This document shows, one piece after another, positions 56,399-64,000 of a DNA stretch of 64,000 nt. A model generated the notes under the pieces. It did not search any database, was not told where the DNA came from, and worked only from the letters and a program-made list of their open reading frames with translations. Both the position numbers and the translations under genes were made by a program. Every line of letters begins with the position of its first letter. Position 1 is the stretch's first letter. Origin of the DNA: Gammaproteobacteria bacterium (GTDB lineage Bacteria > Pseudomonadota > Gammaproteobacteria > Steroidobacterales > Steroidobacteraceae); assembly GCA_025350055.1 (NCBI GenBank), contig JANXYK010000057.1, positions 1 through 64,000 on the forward strand. Direction: 5' to 3'.

Positions 56399-58365
56399 CA
56401 GTAGTGGGTTCCGAAGCTCAGCAGCTTGCACACCAGTGCCAGCCACAACACCACGGCGGCCGAGAAGGCCAGCACGAGGCTCCAGAGCCTCGCTGGCCAG
56501 CGCCGCGGGCTGCTCCAGACGGCATTCAGGTTCCACAGCATCAGCACGAGCCCGCCGACGAAGGCCACGAGGCCGAACAGCTGCGTGAATACGATCAGCG
56601 GATCGAGGCGCGAACTCAGGTTGTTGGTGTCCTTGAAGATCAGCGTGAAGAGCAGCAACCACAAGCCGAGACCGAGCAGTATCAGCAGTGAGGCGATGCG
56701 GCTCCAGCGGTAGGCCTTGAGCGAGGCGGGCGCGAGCGCGAGTGGAGCCTTGTAACGCCGCCGCACGATCGCGGCCACCGGCCAGATCAGCGTGGTCAGC
56801 AGCAAGGCCACCGCAGCGACTTCGAACAGCGGCATCAGCAGTGCACTGTCGGCATACCAGGGCACGCGCTCGAACACCATAAAGGGCGAGAGCATGTCGA
56901 AGCTGAAGCGCACTGGCTTGCCGTCGACCACCTTCGCGGCAGCGCGGTCATGCCCGTCTTCGTCGAGCCACACGAATGGGGCAGTCTCGACCCAGTGTCG
57001 TGGCTTGCCGTTCAGGCCCGGGAAGGGCAACACCAGCTCACCTTTCTTGCCGACGCCGACCTTGGTCTGCGAGATGAAGCCCACGCCCGCGAGAAAGTTC
57101 GAGCGCGAAGTGCGTGAGACTGCCCAGGTGCCACTCATCAACGCGGAATGGGCGGCAGCGGTCTTCTCGTCGACGCCTGCCTTGGATGCGATCGCGGGAA
57201 AATAGCGATCCGCAAAGTCCTGGAACATCGCACCACGCAGGCCGCCCACAGCGCCACCCTTGCCTGGGCTGCTGAAGGAAACATAGAAGCCAACTTTCTC
57301 TTTCATGAACAGGTGGAGCGAGGTGTGGAAGTAGTCGGTATCGCCCAGGTGACCGATGACTTCGCGCTGGTTGATGTTGGTCTCGAAGAAGCCCAGCTCC
57401 ATGCGGTTTAGCGGCGGCAGCATCGTCAGCGGGCTGTTGTGCATCTGCTCGGCGGTCTCGGCTTTGAGGATGCGGTTGCCGTGGTACTCGCCGTTCTGCA
57501 GATGCGCGATCATGAAATGCCCCATGTCCTCGCCACTCGAGGCGAGTGAGCCAGCTGGTGAGGGCCCGATGATCTCGTAGGGGCGCGCATCCTCGGAAGC
57601 CTGCGGATAGCCTTTGGACATCAGAGGCTTAAGCGCCGCCGGCAGCGGCTGGCGGAAGGAGGATTCCTTCATATCGAGTGGTGCGAAAATGTGTTTGTCG
57701 AGGTAGTCGTCGAAACCCTCGCCCGAGACGCGCTGCACGATGTACGCGGCCAGCGATGCGCCGTAGTTGGAATAGGCCGGCGTCGTGCCGGGCGCGAAAA
57801 TACGCTCGGGCACCCAGACCTTCAGCAACGCATCGTAGGGTGGCAGGGTCGCGGGCTCTTCAGCGATGATGCCTTTTGCCTGCTCTTCGAAGCCGGCCGT
57901 GTGCTGCATCAGGTTGCGCATCGTGATCAGCTTGCCATCGAGCCCGGGTACCTTGAAATCCAGGTACTTGTTGATGTCGGCGTCGAGGTCGATCTTGCCC
58001 TGCTCGACCATCTGCATCACCGCGGTCCAGGTCACGAGCTTCGAGACCGAGCCCGGCCGGAACAAGGTATGCGCGGGATCCACGGGCAGGCGCTTCTCCA
58101 CATCACTGTAGCCGAAGCCGCGCTCGGTAAGCACAGCGCCATCCTTGACCACGACAACGACTGCGCCGGAGATGTCGCCGGTCTTGAGCGCATAGGGCAT
58201 GTAGCCATCGAGCCAGGCATCCACGTCTGCGGCGGTGAGCGGCGTGCCCGCAGGAGCGGCTGCGGCGGAGACTGGCACCGGGCGCTGCGCAGCTTCGGCC
58301 GATGCGCTAGCCAGTGCTACAACAATAGCGGACGTCGCGAAGGCAAACAGTTTTTGTATTTTCAT
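56398..58365 (-). CDS. Membrane-anchored serine hydrolase (beta-lactamase class C fold)
   Basis: 655 residues. Signal peptide (about 1-26), then SxxK in FRPGSVSKLVTWTAV, YxN in PAYSNYGASLAAYIV and HxG in VIGHLGDTDYFH. The last about 200 residues contain four membrane helices (AAVALLLTTLIWPVAAIV, LLILLGLGLWLLLFTLIF and others), unusual for the family. It is probably a periplasmic D-peptidase or esterase held in the inner membrane. It belongs to the same tightly packed run as the epimerase. Confidence 0.85.
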   Translation of the reverse strand: MKIQKLFAFATSAIVVALASASAEAAQRPVPVSAAAAPAGTPLTAADVDAWLDGYMPYALKTGDISGAVVVVVKDGAVLTERGFGYSDVEKRLPVDPAHTLFRPGSVSKLVTWTAVMQMVEQGKIDLDADINKYLDFKVPGLDGKLITMRNLMQHTAGFEEQAKGIIAEEPATLPPYDALLKVWVPERIFAPGTTPAYSNYGASLAAYIVQRVSGEGFDDYLDKHIFAPLDMKESSFRQPLPAALKPLMSKGYPQASEDARPYEIIGPSPAGSLASSGEDMGHFMIAHLQNGEYHGNRILKAETAEQMHNSPLTMLPPLNRMELGFFETNINQREVIGHLGDTDYFHTSLHLFMKEKVGFYVSFSSPGKGGAVGGLRGAMFQDFADRYFPAIASKAGVDEKTAAAHSALMSGTWAVSRTSRSNFLAGVGFISQTKVGVGKKGELVLPFPGLNGKPRHWVETAPFVWLDEDGHDRAAAKVVDGKPVRFSFDMLSPFMVFERVPWYADSALLMPLFEVAAVALLLTTLIWPVAAIVRRRYKAPLALAPASLKAYRWSRIASLLILLGLGLWLLLFTLIFKDTNNLSSRLDPLIVFTQLFGLVAFVGGLVLMLWNLNAVWSSPRRWPARLWSLVLAFSAAVVLWLALVCKLLSFGTHY

Positions 58366-58391
58366 GTCAGTGGTTCTCTGTGCCAGTGGTT

Positions 58392-59060
58392 TTAAGCCAG
58401 ACAGGAATCGATGAGTCGTTCGAAATAGGCATCCGGGCGCATCGGATCTGCCACCGGAAGTCCGAGCCTTGCACTCTCCTGCGCCATCAGCTCGCGGGCC
58501 GCGGCGGGCTCGAGGTGCGCAGTGTTGAGCCTCACGCCGCCGCAGCGGATCGCGGGATTGGTGCGCTTGCCGAGTCGCAGGTTCAAATCGATGGTTTCGG
58601 GAATGCTGGGCAGCTCGTAGTCATCATGGCCGAGCACGAACTCCTCGCCCTGATGGCGCACCGGCTCGCCGAATTCCTTGATGTCATGGGCCCGGATGCG
58701 GGTGAGGATCGGCAGCATGCGCTTCTCGCGCAAATCCGCGCACAGATATTCGTAGTCGTAGTTGGGCGTGGAAACCTGCACAGAGTTGCCATCGCGCGTC
58801 AGGCTGCGCCGGGCGGTGACCACCTTGGGCTCGTCCACTTTCGGCGGATCAGCCTGCGCCAGGAACTCGGCCATGGTGAGACCCACGCGTGCGGTGAGCT
58901 GCTGCAGCTTGTCGTAGGTGAGCGAGAGCTTGTCCTGCTCGACCTTGGCGAGCGTTGAGGGCGGAATGCCGACCGGCTCGCTCATCTGGCGGAGCGTCCA
59001 GCTCTTCTGGCGACGCAAGGCGCGCACGAGGCTACCCAGCGTATTGGTCTTGCGCGTCAT
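58392..59060 (-). CDS. XRE regulator fused to the C-terminal part of a DgcN-like (DUF1611) protein
   Basis: 222 residues from the ATG at 59060. Residues 7-70 are an XRE helix-turn-helix (SLVRALRRQKSWTLRQMSEP, GIPPSTLAKVEQDKLSLTYD). A truncated cupin follows, ending at about 140 (DIKEFGEPVRHQGEEF). From about 143 the sequence is the DUF1611/DgcN C-terminus (LGHDDYELPSIPETIDLNLR, AARELMAQESARLGLPVADP). The join is in frame near base 58640. In relatives I know, the regulator's cupin and the DgcN N-terminus are complete, so a deletion removed both. The regulator may still bind DNA. Confidence 0.7.
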   Translation of the reverse strand: MTRKTNTLGSLVRALRRQKSWTLRQMSEPVGIPPSTLAKVEQDKLSLTYDKLQQLTARVGLTMAEFLAQADPPKVDEPKVVTARRSLTRDGNSVQVSTPNYDYEYLCADLREKRMLPILTRIRAHDIKEFGEPVRHQGEEFVLGHDDYELPSIPETIDLNLRLGKRTNPAIRCGGVRLNTAHLEPAAARELMAQESARLGLPVADPMRPDAYFERLIDSCLA

Positions 59061-59180
59061 ACCGATTCGACTCCCTTCCATCGTGGTTAGGCAGCGCCAT
59101 CTTGCGCCGCAGCGGTTCCAGGCCACTCTATAGTCGCCCACGCTCCTGTCTACCACAAGAGAACGGATTCTCCATAGGGG

Positions 59181-60416
59181 TCATGCCGCTGTAGTCCATT
59201 TGATGGGTTCGATGCGCGGGATCAGTAAGCCAAAGGCCAGGCATCCGAGCAGTGTGACCAAGGCAGCGATAACAAAGGCCCAGTAGAACCCGTGGGTATG
59301 GTCGATCACCAGGCCCGTGACAAATGGCGCGACCACACCGGCAATATTGCCGACAAAATTCTGCACACCCATCCATTGGCCAGCGGCGCGCGGGCCGCCA
59401 AGCGTCTGCGAGATGGCAAAGATGTTCGGCGTTTGGGTGCCAAACAATACTGCCGTCGCGGCCAGCACCAGCACACCGGAAGTAGCCACGGCGCTCGCGC
59501 AGATCAGCATCAGGATGGCGATGCCGACCAGACCGCCGACGAGCATGGTTTTGCGCACCCGATTGGCAGAGGCACCGGCCATGATCCAGCGATCGGAAGC
59601 CCAGCCCATCGTGAATGAGCTCAGGGCGTAGAGCGCATAGACGCCGGCACCGATGCGACTCATCTCCTGCATGCTGTAGCCGTAGCTCTTGACCAGGATC
59701 AGCGGCATCCACGAGAGCACCAGGTAGAACGAGTAGGTAGAAAAGAACTGCCCCAGGCTCGCGCCCCAGATCGCGCGCTCCTTGAACAGGCGCAGATAGG
59801 ACAAGGGCGGCCCGTGGTCCACGCCCGCGACCGTGGTACCACCGCGCGTCGCCAGGAACCACGGCAGCAGCCACAACAACGAGATGAGTCCGAAACCCAC
59901 GAACGCTGCGCGCCAGCCGAACTGCGCCATGACCGAGCCGCCCACCAGCGTGCCGAAGGTGGGGCCCAGGGCCTGGCAGCCCGCGATCACGCCGTTGGCG
60001 CGACCGCGCTGGTGTTCGGGCGAACGCTGCGCCAGCAAGCGTGAATTGCAGGGATAAGTGACACTCTCGCCAACACCGAGCAGCAGGCGCAGCGCCACCA
60101 GCGCCGTGAAACTGCTGGCCAGACCGACCAGCGAAGTCGCGGTGGCCCAGATGACCAACCCTCCCGCGAGCACGTAGCGGACATCAAAGCGCTGCGCCAG
60201 CCAGCCGGCCACCAGTTGCAGCGGCGCATACGACAGGAAAAATGCGGAGCCCAGCGCGCCAAACTGCGCGTTGCTCAGGCCCAGTTCGTCCTTGAGCTGC
60301 GGGCCGGCCGTGGCGAGGTTGCCGCGATCGACATAGTTGATGAACACAGCGATGGCCAGCAGCAGCACGATATGCGCAGGCAAAGTGTGCGATTGCGCAG
60401 CGGGTCTGGCATCCAT
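59181..60416 (-). CDS. MFS transporter (ACS family-like)
   Basis: 411 residues from the ATG at 60416 (MDARPAAQSHTLPAHIVLLL). Twelve hydrophobic helices and the MFS loop motif FDVRYVLAGGLVIW (between helices 2 and 3) with AQRSPEHQRGRANGV. It fits the anion:cation symporter subfamily that carries organic acids. It is transcribed divergently from the hydantoinase gene with a 70-base gap, so the two may share regulation. Substrate not shown. Confidence 0.85.
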   Translation of the reverse strand: MDARPAAQSHTLPAHIVLLLAIAVFINYVDRGNLATAGPQLKDELGLSNAQFGALGSAFFLSYAPLQLVAGWLAQRFDVRYVLAGGLVIWATATSLVGLASSFTALVALRLLLGVGESVTYPCNSRLLAQRSPEHQRGRANGVIAGCQALGPTFGTLVGGSVMAQFGWRAAFVGFGLISLLWLLPWFLATRGGTTVAGVDHGPPLSYLRLFKERAIWGASLGQFFSTYSFYLVLSWMPLILVKSYGYSMQEMSRIGAGVYALYALSSFTMGWASDRWIMAGASANRVRKTMLVGGLVGIAILMLICASAVATSGVLVLAATAVLFGTQTPNIFAISQTLGGPRAAGQWMGVQNFVGNIAGVVAPFVTGLVIDHTHGFYWAFVIAALVTLLGCLAFGLLIPRIEPIKWTTAA

Positions 60417-60486
60417 AGGCTCAGTTCTTCCCTGAGGGCCTGCGATGTAGCATGTGCGCAGTGTAAGCCTTCGACAGCAGCGAGCA

Positions 60487-63400
60487 ATGAGCATCGTGAC
60501 AGGGCGCCGGCGCGGTTGGGAGTTCTGGATCGATCGCGGTGGCACCTTCACCGATCTGGTCGCACGCCGGCCCGACGGTACGCTCAGCACAGCGAAGCTG
60601 CTGTCGGAAAACCCCGAGCTGTATGCCGATGCGGCAATCGCCGGCATCCGCCAGCTCCTCGGCGTTGCGAAGGGCGCGCCTACTCCGGTCGACGACATCG
60701 ATCTGGTCAGGATGGGTACGACGGTTGCGACCAACGCGCTGCTGGAGCGCAAGGGCGCTCCCACGGCGTTGCTGACCACGCGCGGCTTCCGCGATCAATT
60801 GCGCATCGGCTACCAGGAGCGGCCGCATATCTTTGCGCGCCACATCGTGCTGCCGGAGTTGCTGTACACGCAGGTGCGCGAATTGCCGGAGCGCATCAGC
60901 GCGCAGGGCGAGGTACTGGTGCCGCTCGACGAGCGGGCCGCGCGCCTTGAGCTGCAGAGCCTCTGGGACCAGGGCCTGCGCTGCGTCGCCATCGTCTTCA
61001 TGCATGGCTACCGTTACACGCAGCACGAGCGGCTCGCGGCAGCCATCGCGCGCGAGACCGGATTCACGCAGGTCTCGGTGTCGCACGAGGTCTCGCCGCT
61101 GATGAAGTTCGTGTCGCGCGGCGATACCACGGTGGTCGATGCCTACCTATCGCCGATACTGCGCCGCTACGTGCAACAGGTGGCCGCGGAGCTGCCGGGC
61201 GTGCGCCTGCAGTTCATGCAGTCTTCCGGTGGCCTGATCGATGCCGCTGCCTTCCAGGGCAAGGACGCGGTGCTCTCGGGCCCGGCTGGAGGTATTGTCG
61301 GCATGGTGCGCACGGCGGTGGCCGCGGGGCACGAGCAGCTCATCGGCTTCGACATGGGCGGCACGTCGACCGATGTGTCCCACTATGCCGGAGAATTCGA
61401 GCGCAACTTCGAGACGCAGGTGGCGGGCGTGCGGATGCGCGCGCCGATGATGAACATCCATACGGTCGCGGCCGGCGGCGGCTCGATCCTGCATTTCGAT
61501 GGCGCGCGCTATCGCGTGGGACCAGATTCTGCGGGTGCCCACCCCGGGCCTGCGGCTTACCGGCGCGGTGGCCCGCTCACAGTCACGGACTGCAATGTGA
61601 TGTTGGGCAAGCTGCAGCCGGATCTCTTCCCACAGGTCTTCGGGCGAGCGGGCAACGAGTCGCTGGATGCTGGAGTTGTGCGCCTACACTTCCTCGAGCT
61701 TGCCAACCAGATCGGCCAGAACTCGGGTCGCGTGCCGGCACCTGAGGAAGTCGCCGCCGGCTTTGTGCGCATTGCAGTCGACAACATGGCCAACGCGATC
61801 AAGAAAGTCTCGGTGGCGCGCGGCTACGATGCCACTCAGTACACGCTGCAGTGCTTCGGTGGTGCCGGCGGCCAGCATGCCTGCCTGATCGCCGATGCGG
61901 TGGGCATCACGCGGATCTACATGCATCCCTACGCGGGTGTGCTTTCGGCCTATGGCCTGGGACTGGCCGACATCACACTGATCGCGAGCCAGGCGCTTGA
62001 ACAGCCCTTGATTGAAGCCACCGTGCCTCTGCTGCGGGCCACGTTCGATGCGCTGTGCGCGCGCACGCGCGCGCAACTGCAGGCGCAGGGTTTTGCCGAT
62101 GCACAGATCAGCTTCAGACGTCGTGTGCACGCGCGCTACGAGGGCACGGATTCCGCGTTGATCGTCGAGGATGGCAATGCCGCCGACATCCGCCGCCGCT
62201 TCGAGGCGGCATATCGACAGCGCTATTCCTTCCTGATGGACGAGAAGGGCCTGGTGATCGAGGCGGCCTCGATTGAAGCGATCGCGAGCAGTGGTGAGCA
62301 AGTGACTGTTGCGCCGGCCGTTGCTGCGCCCGCCCGCGCCGCACCTGACCGTGCTGAGTTGTCATCGACGGGTGGAGCACTCACTACGACGCTGAAGCGT
62401 CGCGTCCATCTCGCGGGCCAATGGCAGGAAACACCTGTTTTCCAGCGCGAACAACTGGCGAGCGGCGACCGGATCACCGGCCCAGCCATCGTCACCGAAA
62501 CCCATGGCACCGTCGTCGTGGAACCCGGTTGGCAGCTCGAAGTGGGTGCGGCCAATCATCTGCTTCTGCAGCGCACCGTGGCGCTGGATCGCGGCACAGC
62601 GATCGGTACCAGCGTGGACCCGGTGATGCTCGAAGTGTTCAGCAACCTGTTCATGGCGATCGCCGAGCAGATGGGCCTGCGGCTCGCAAACACGGCCTAT
62701 TCCGTGAACATCAAAGAGCGGCTGGATTTCTCCTGCGCGCTGTTCGATCAGCACGGCGCGCTGATCGCCAATGCGCCGCACATGCCGGTACACCTGGGGT
62801 CGATGGGCGAATCGGTGCGCGCAGTGATCCGCGACAACACCGCAGCCAGCGGGCACGCCATCAGGCCCGGCAATGTCTACATGCTCAACGCCCCCTACAA
62901 CGGCGGCACGCATCTGCCCGACATCACTGTGATCACGCCGGTGTTCGACGCCAGTGGCGCCAGGGTGATTTTCTACGTGGGCTCACGCGGCCATCACGCC
63001 GACATCGGTGGCCTGACGCCAGGCTCGATGCCCTCGGAGTCGAAGCGCATCGAGGAAGAAGGCGTGCTCATCGACAACTTCCTGCTGCTTGAAGGCGGCA
63101 GGCTGCGCGAGCAGGAGACGCGGCAGCTGCTCGGCTCCGGCCCCTACCCGGCGCGCAACATCGACCAGAACCTTGCCGACCTGCGCGCGATGGTCGCCGC
63201 GAACGAGAAGGGCGTGCAGGAGCTGCGCCGCATAACCCAGGAGTACGGCCTCGACGTCGTACACGCCTACATGCGGCACGTGCAGGACAATGCCGAGGAA
63301 GCCGTACGTCGCGTGATCGACAAGCTCGCTTTACAGTCAACCTCCGGCACCTGGCGCGGCGAGTTCGCCTATCCGATGGATCATGGCGCACTGATCAAGG

Positions 63401-64000
63401 TCAGCGTCACGCTGGCTGCCTCTACTCGCAGCGGCGTGATCGACTTCAGCGGCAGCTCGGCGCAACTGGCAAACAATTTCAATGCGCCGAGCGCGGTGTG
63501 CCATGCAGCGGTGTTGTATGTGTTCCGATCCCTGGTCGATGAAGATATCCCGCTGAATGCGGGTTGCCTCAAACCGCTGCGCATCGTGATTCCCGAGGGC
63601 AGCATGCTCAATCCGCGCTACCCCGCGGCGGTCGTGGCAGGCAACGTCGAGACTTCGCAGTGCCTGACCGATGCGCTCTACGGCGCACTCGGCGTGATGG
63701 GCGCGAGCCAGGGCACGATGAACAACTTCAGTTTCGGCAACGCGCGCTATCAGTATTACGAGACGATTGCCGCCGGGTCAGGCGCAGGCAACGGTTTCGA
63801 CGGCGCTACGCCCGTGCAGACGCACATGACTAACAGTCGCATGACCGATCCGGAGGTGCTGGAATTCCGCTATCCGGTGCTGGTGGAGGAACACTCGATT
63901 CGCTACGGATCTGGCGGCGCAGGTCGATGGCACGGCGGCCCGGGCGCCTTGCGACGCATACGCTTTCTCGAGCCCATGGAGGTCTCGATACTCTCGGGCC
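60487..64000 (+). CDS. 5-oxoprolinase/hydantoinase, fused HyuA-HyuB (3' end outside window)
   Basis: At least 1171 codons, open to the end of the window. HyuA part (about 1-690): [74 protein letters not shown] and [20 protein letters not shown], the ATP-binding and catalytic signatures. HyuB part from about 706: [60 protein letters not shown]. This is the single-chain, eukaryote-like oxoprolinase form; it hydrolyses 5-oxoproline or hydantoin-type rings with ATP. The usual length is about 1200, so only the last few residues are missing. Confidence 0.9.
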   Translation, partial: MSIVTGRRRGWEFWIDRGGTFTDLVARRPDGTLSTAKLLSENPELYADAAIAGIRQLLGVAKGAPTPVDDIDLVRMGTTVATNALLERKGAPTALLTTRGFRDQLRIGYQERPHIFARHIVLPELLYTQVRELPERISAQGEVLVPLDERAARLELQSLWDQGLRCVAIVFMHGYRYTQHERLAAAIARETGFTQVSVSHEVSPLMKFVSRGDTTVVDAYLSPILRRYVQQVAAELPGVRLQFMQSSGGLIDAAAFQGKDAVLSGPAGGIVGMVRTAVAAGHEQLIGFDMGGTSTDVSHYAGEFERNFETQVAGVRMRAPMMNIHTVAAGGGSILHFDGARYRVGPDSAGAHPGPAAYRRGGPLTVTDCNVMLGKLQPDLFPQVFGRAGNESLDAGVVRLHFLELANQIGQNSGRVPAPEEVAAGFVRIAVDNMANAIKKVSVARGYDATQYTLQCFGGAGGQHACLIADAVGITRIYMHPYAGVLSAYGLGLADITLIASQALEQPLIEATVPLLRATFDALCARTRAQLQAQGFADAQISFRRRVHARYEGTDSALIVEDGNAADIRRRFEAAYRQRYSFLMDEKGLVIEAASIEAIASSGEQVTVAPAVAAPARAAPDRAELSSTGGALTTTLKRRVHLAGQWQETPVFQREQLASGDRITGPAIVTETHGTVVVEPGWQLEVGAANHLLLQRTVALDRGTAIGTSVDPVMLEVFSNLFMAIAEQMGLRLANTAYSVNIKERLDFSCALFDQHGALIANAPHMPVHLGSMGESVRAVIRDNTAASGHAIRPGNVYMLNAPYNGGTHLPDITVITPVFDASGARVIFYVGSRGHHADIGGLTPGSMPSESKRIEEEGVLIDNFLLLEGGRLREQETRQLLGSGPYPARNIDQNLADLRAMVAANEKGVQELRRITQEYGLDVVHAYMRHVQDNAEEAVRRVIDKLALQSTSGTWRGEFAYPMDHGALIKVSVTLAASTRSGVIDFSGSSAQLANNFNAPSAVCHAAVLYVFRSLVDEDIPLNAGCLKPLRIVIPEGSMLNPRYPAAVVAGNVETSQCLTDALYGALGVMGASQGTMNNFSFGNARYQYYETIAAGSGAGNGFDGATPVQTHMTNSRMTDPEVLEFRYPVLVEEHSIRYGSGGAGRWHGGPGALRRIRFLEPMEVSILSG

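Overview
The window is GC-rich bacterial DNA. Its gene families are those of a Gram-negative proteobacterium: MSHA-type pilus assembly with a secretin, a VirB-type type IV secretion system, an RpoE/ChrR sigma/anti-sigma pair, and a cyclopropane-fatty-acid-synthase operon. A gammaproteobacterium is the best guess, but this is inference; there is no rRNA and no complete tRNA to test it.

Layout. (1) 1-4.1 kb is accessory DNA: two toxin-first toxin-antitoxin (TA) modules with palindromic operators, a Fic protein with an AbiEi-like N-terminus behind an array of GCGACA motifs, an orphan gene tail and an IS256-type transposase stub. (2) 4.1-19.8 kb, all on the minus strand, is one long operon: histidine kinase, response regulator, HD-GYP protein, STAS-MshEN-PilB ATPase, GspF-like platform protein, five prepilins (one carrying a Kelch propeller), PilM/N/O-like proteins, an MshK-like protein and an MshL secretin. 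(3) 19.8-28.1 kb is a scrapyard: gene fragments, vapBC and fitAB modules, a SWIM/SNF2 pair, broken AAA-DUF4143 and AbiEii genes, and a tRNA-Pro 3' relic. (4) 28.2-42.6 kb, minus strand, is a conjugation module: ssb, virB2-virB11, two VirD4-like coupling proteins flanking a membrane protein, a MobA/MobL relaxase and a phosphoribosyltransferase. (5) 42.7-43.4 kb holds a small unknown gene and an AAA-ATPase with its middle deleted. (6) 43.5-49.8 kb is chromosomal: six overlapping lipid/membrane genes on the minus strand and an ECF sigma-ChrR pair on the plus strand, apparently driven from two matching divergent promoters. (7) 49.9-64.0 kb encodes an aldehyde dehydrogenase, an M19 dipeptidase, two serine hydrolases, a YkvI-like transporter, a dipeptide/N-acyl epimerase, a regulator fused to the tail of a DgcN-like protein, an MFS transporter and a fused HyuA-HyuB hydantoinase/oxoprolinase that leaves the window still open.

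The strongest observations are: a pilus ATPase with an exact 24-5-24 MshEN cyclic-di-GMP motif in the same operon as an HD-GYP phosphodiesterase; a pilin-like protein whose second DNRLRE domain is split by a six-blade Kelch propeller; duplicated coupling proteins in the conjugation cluster; identical TGATCCA-N15-CGTATA divergent promoters between the sigma factor and a fatty-acid-modification operon; and an in-frame XRE regulator-DgcN tail fusion inside a probable D-amino-acid/peptide catabolic locus.
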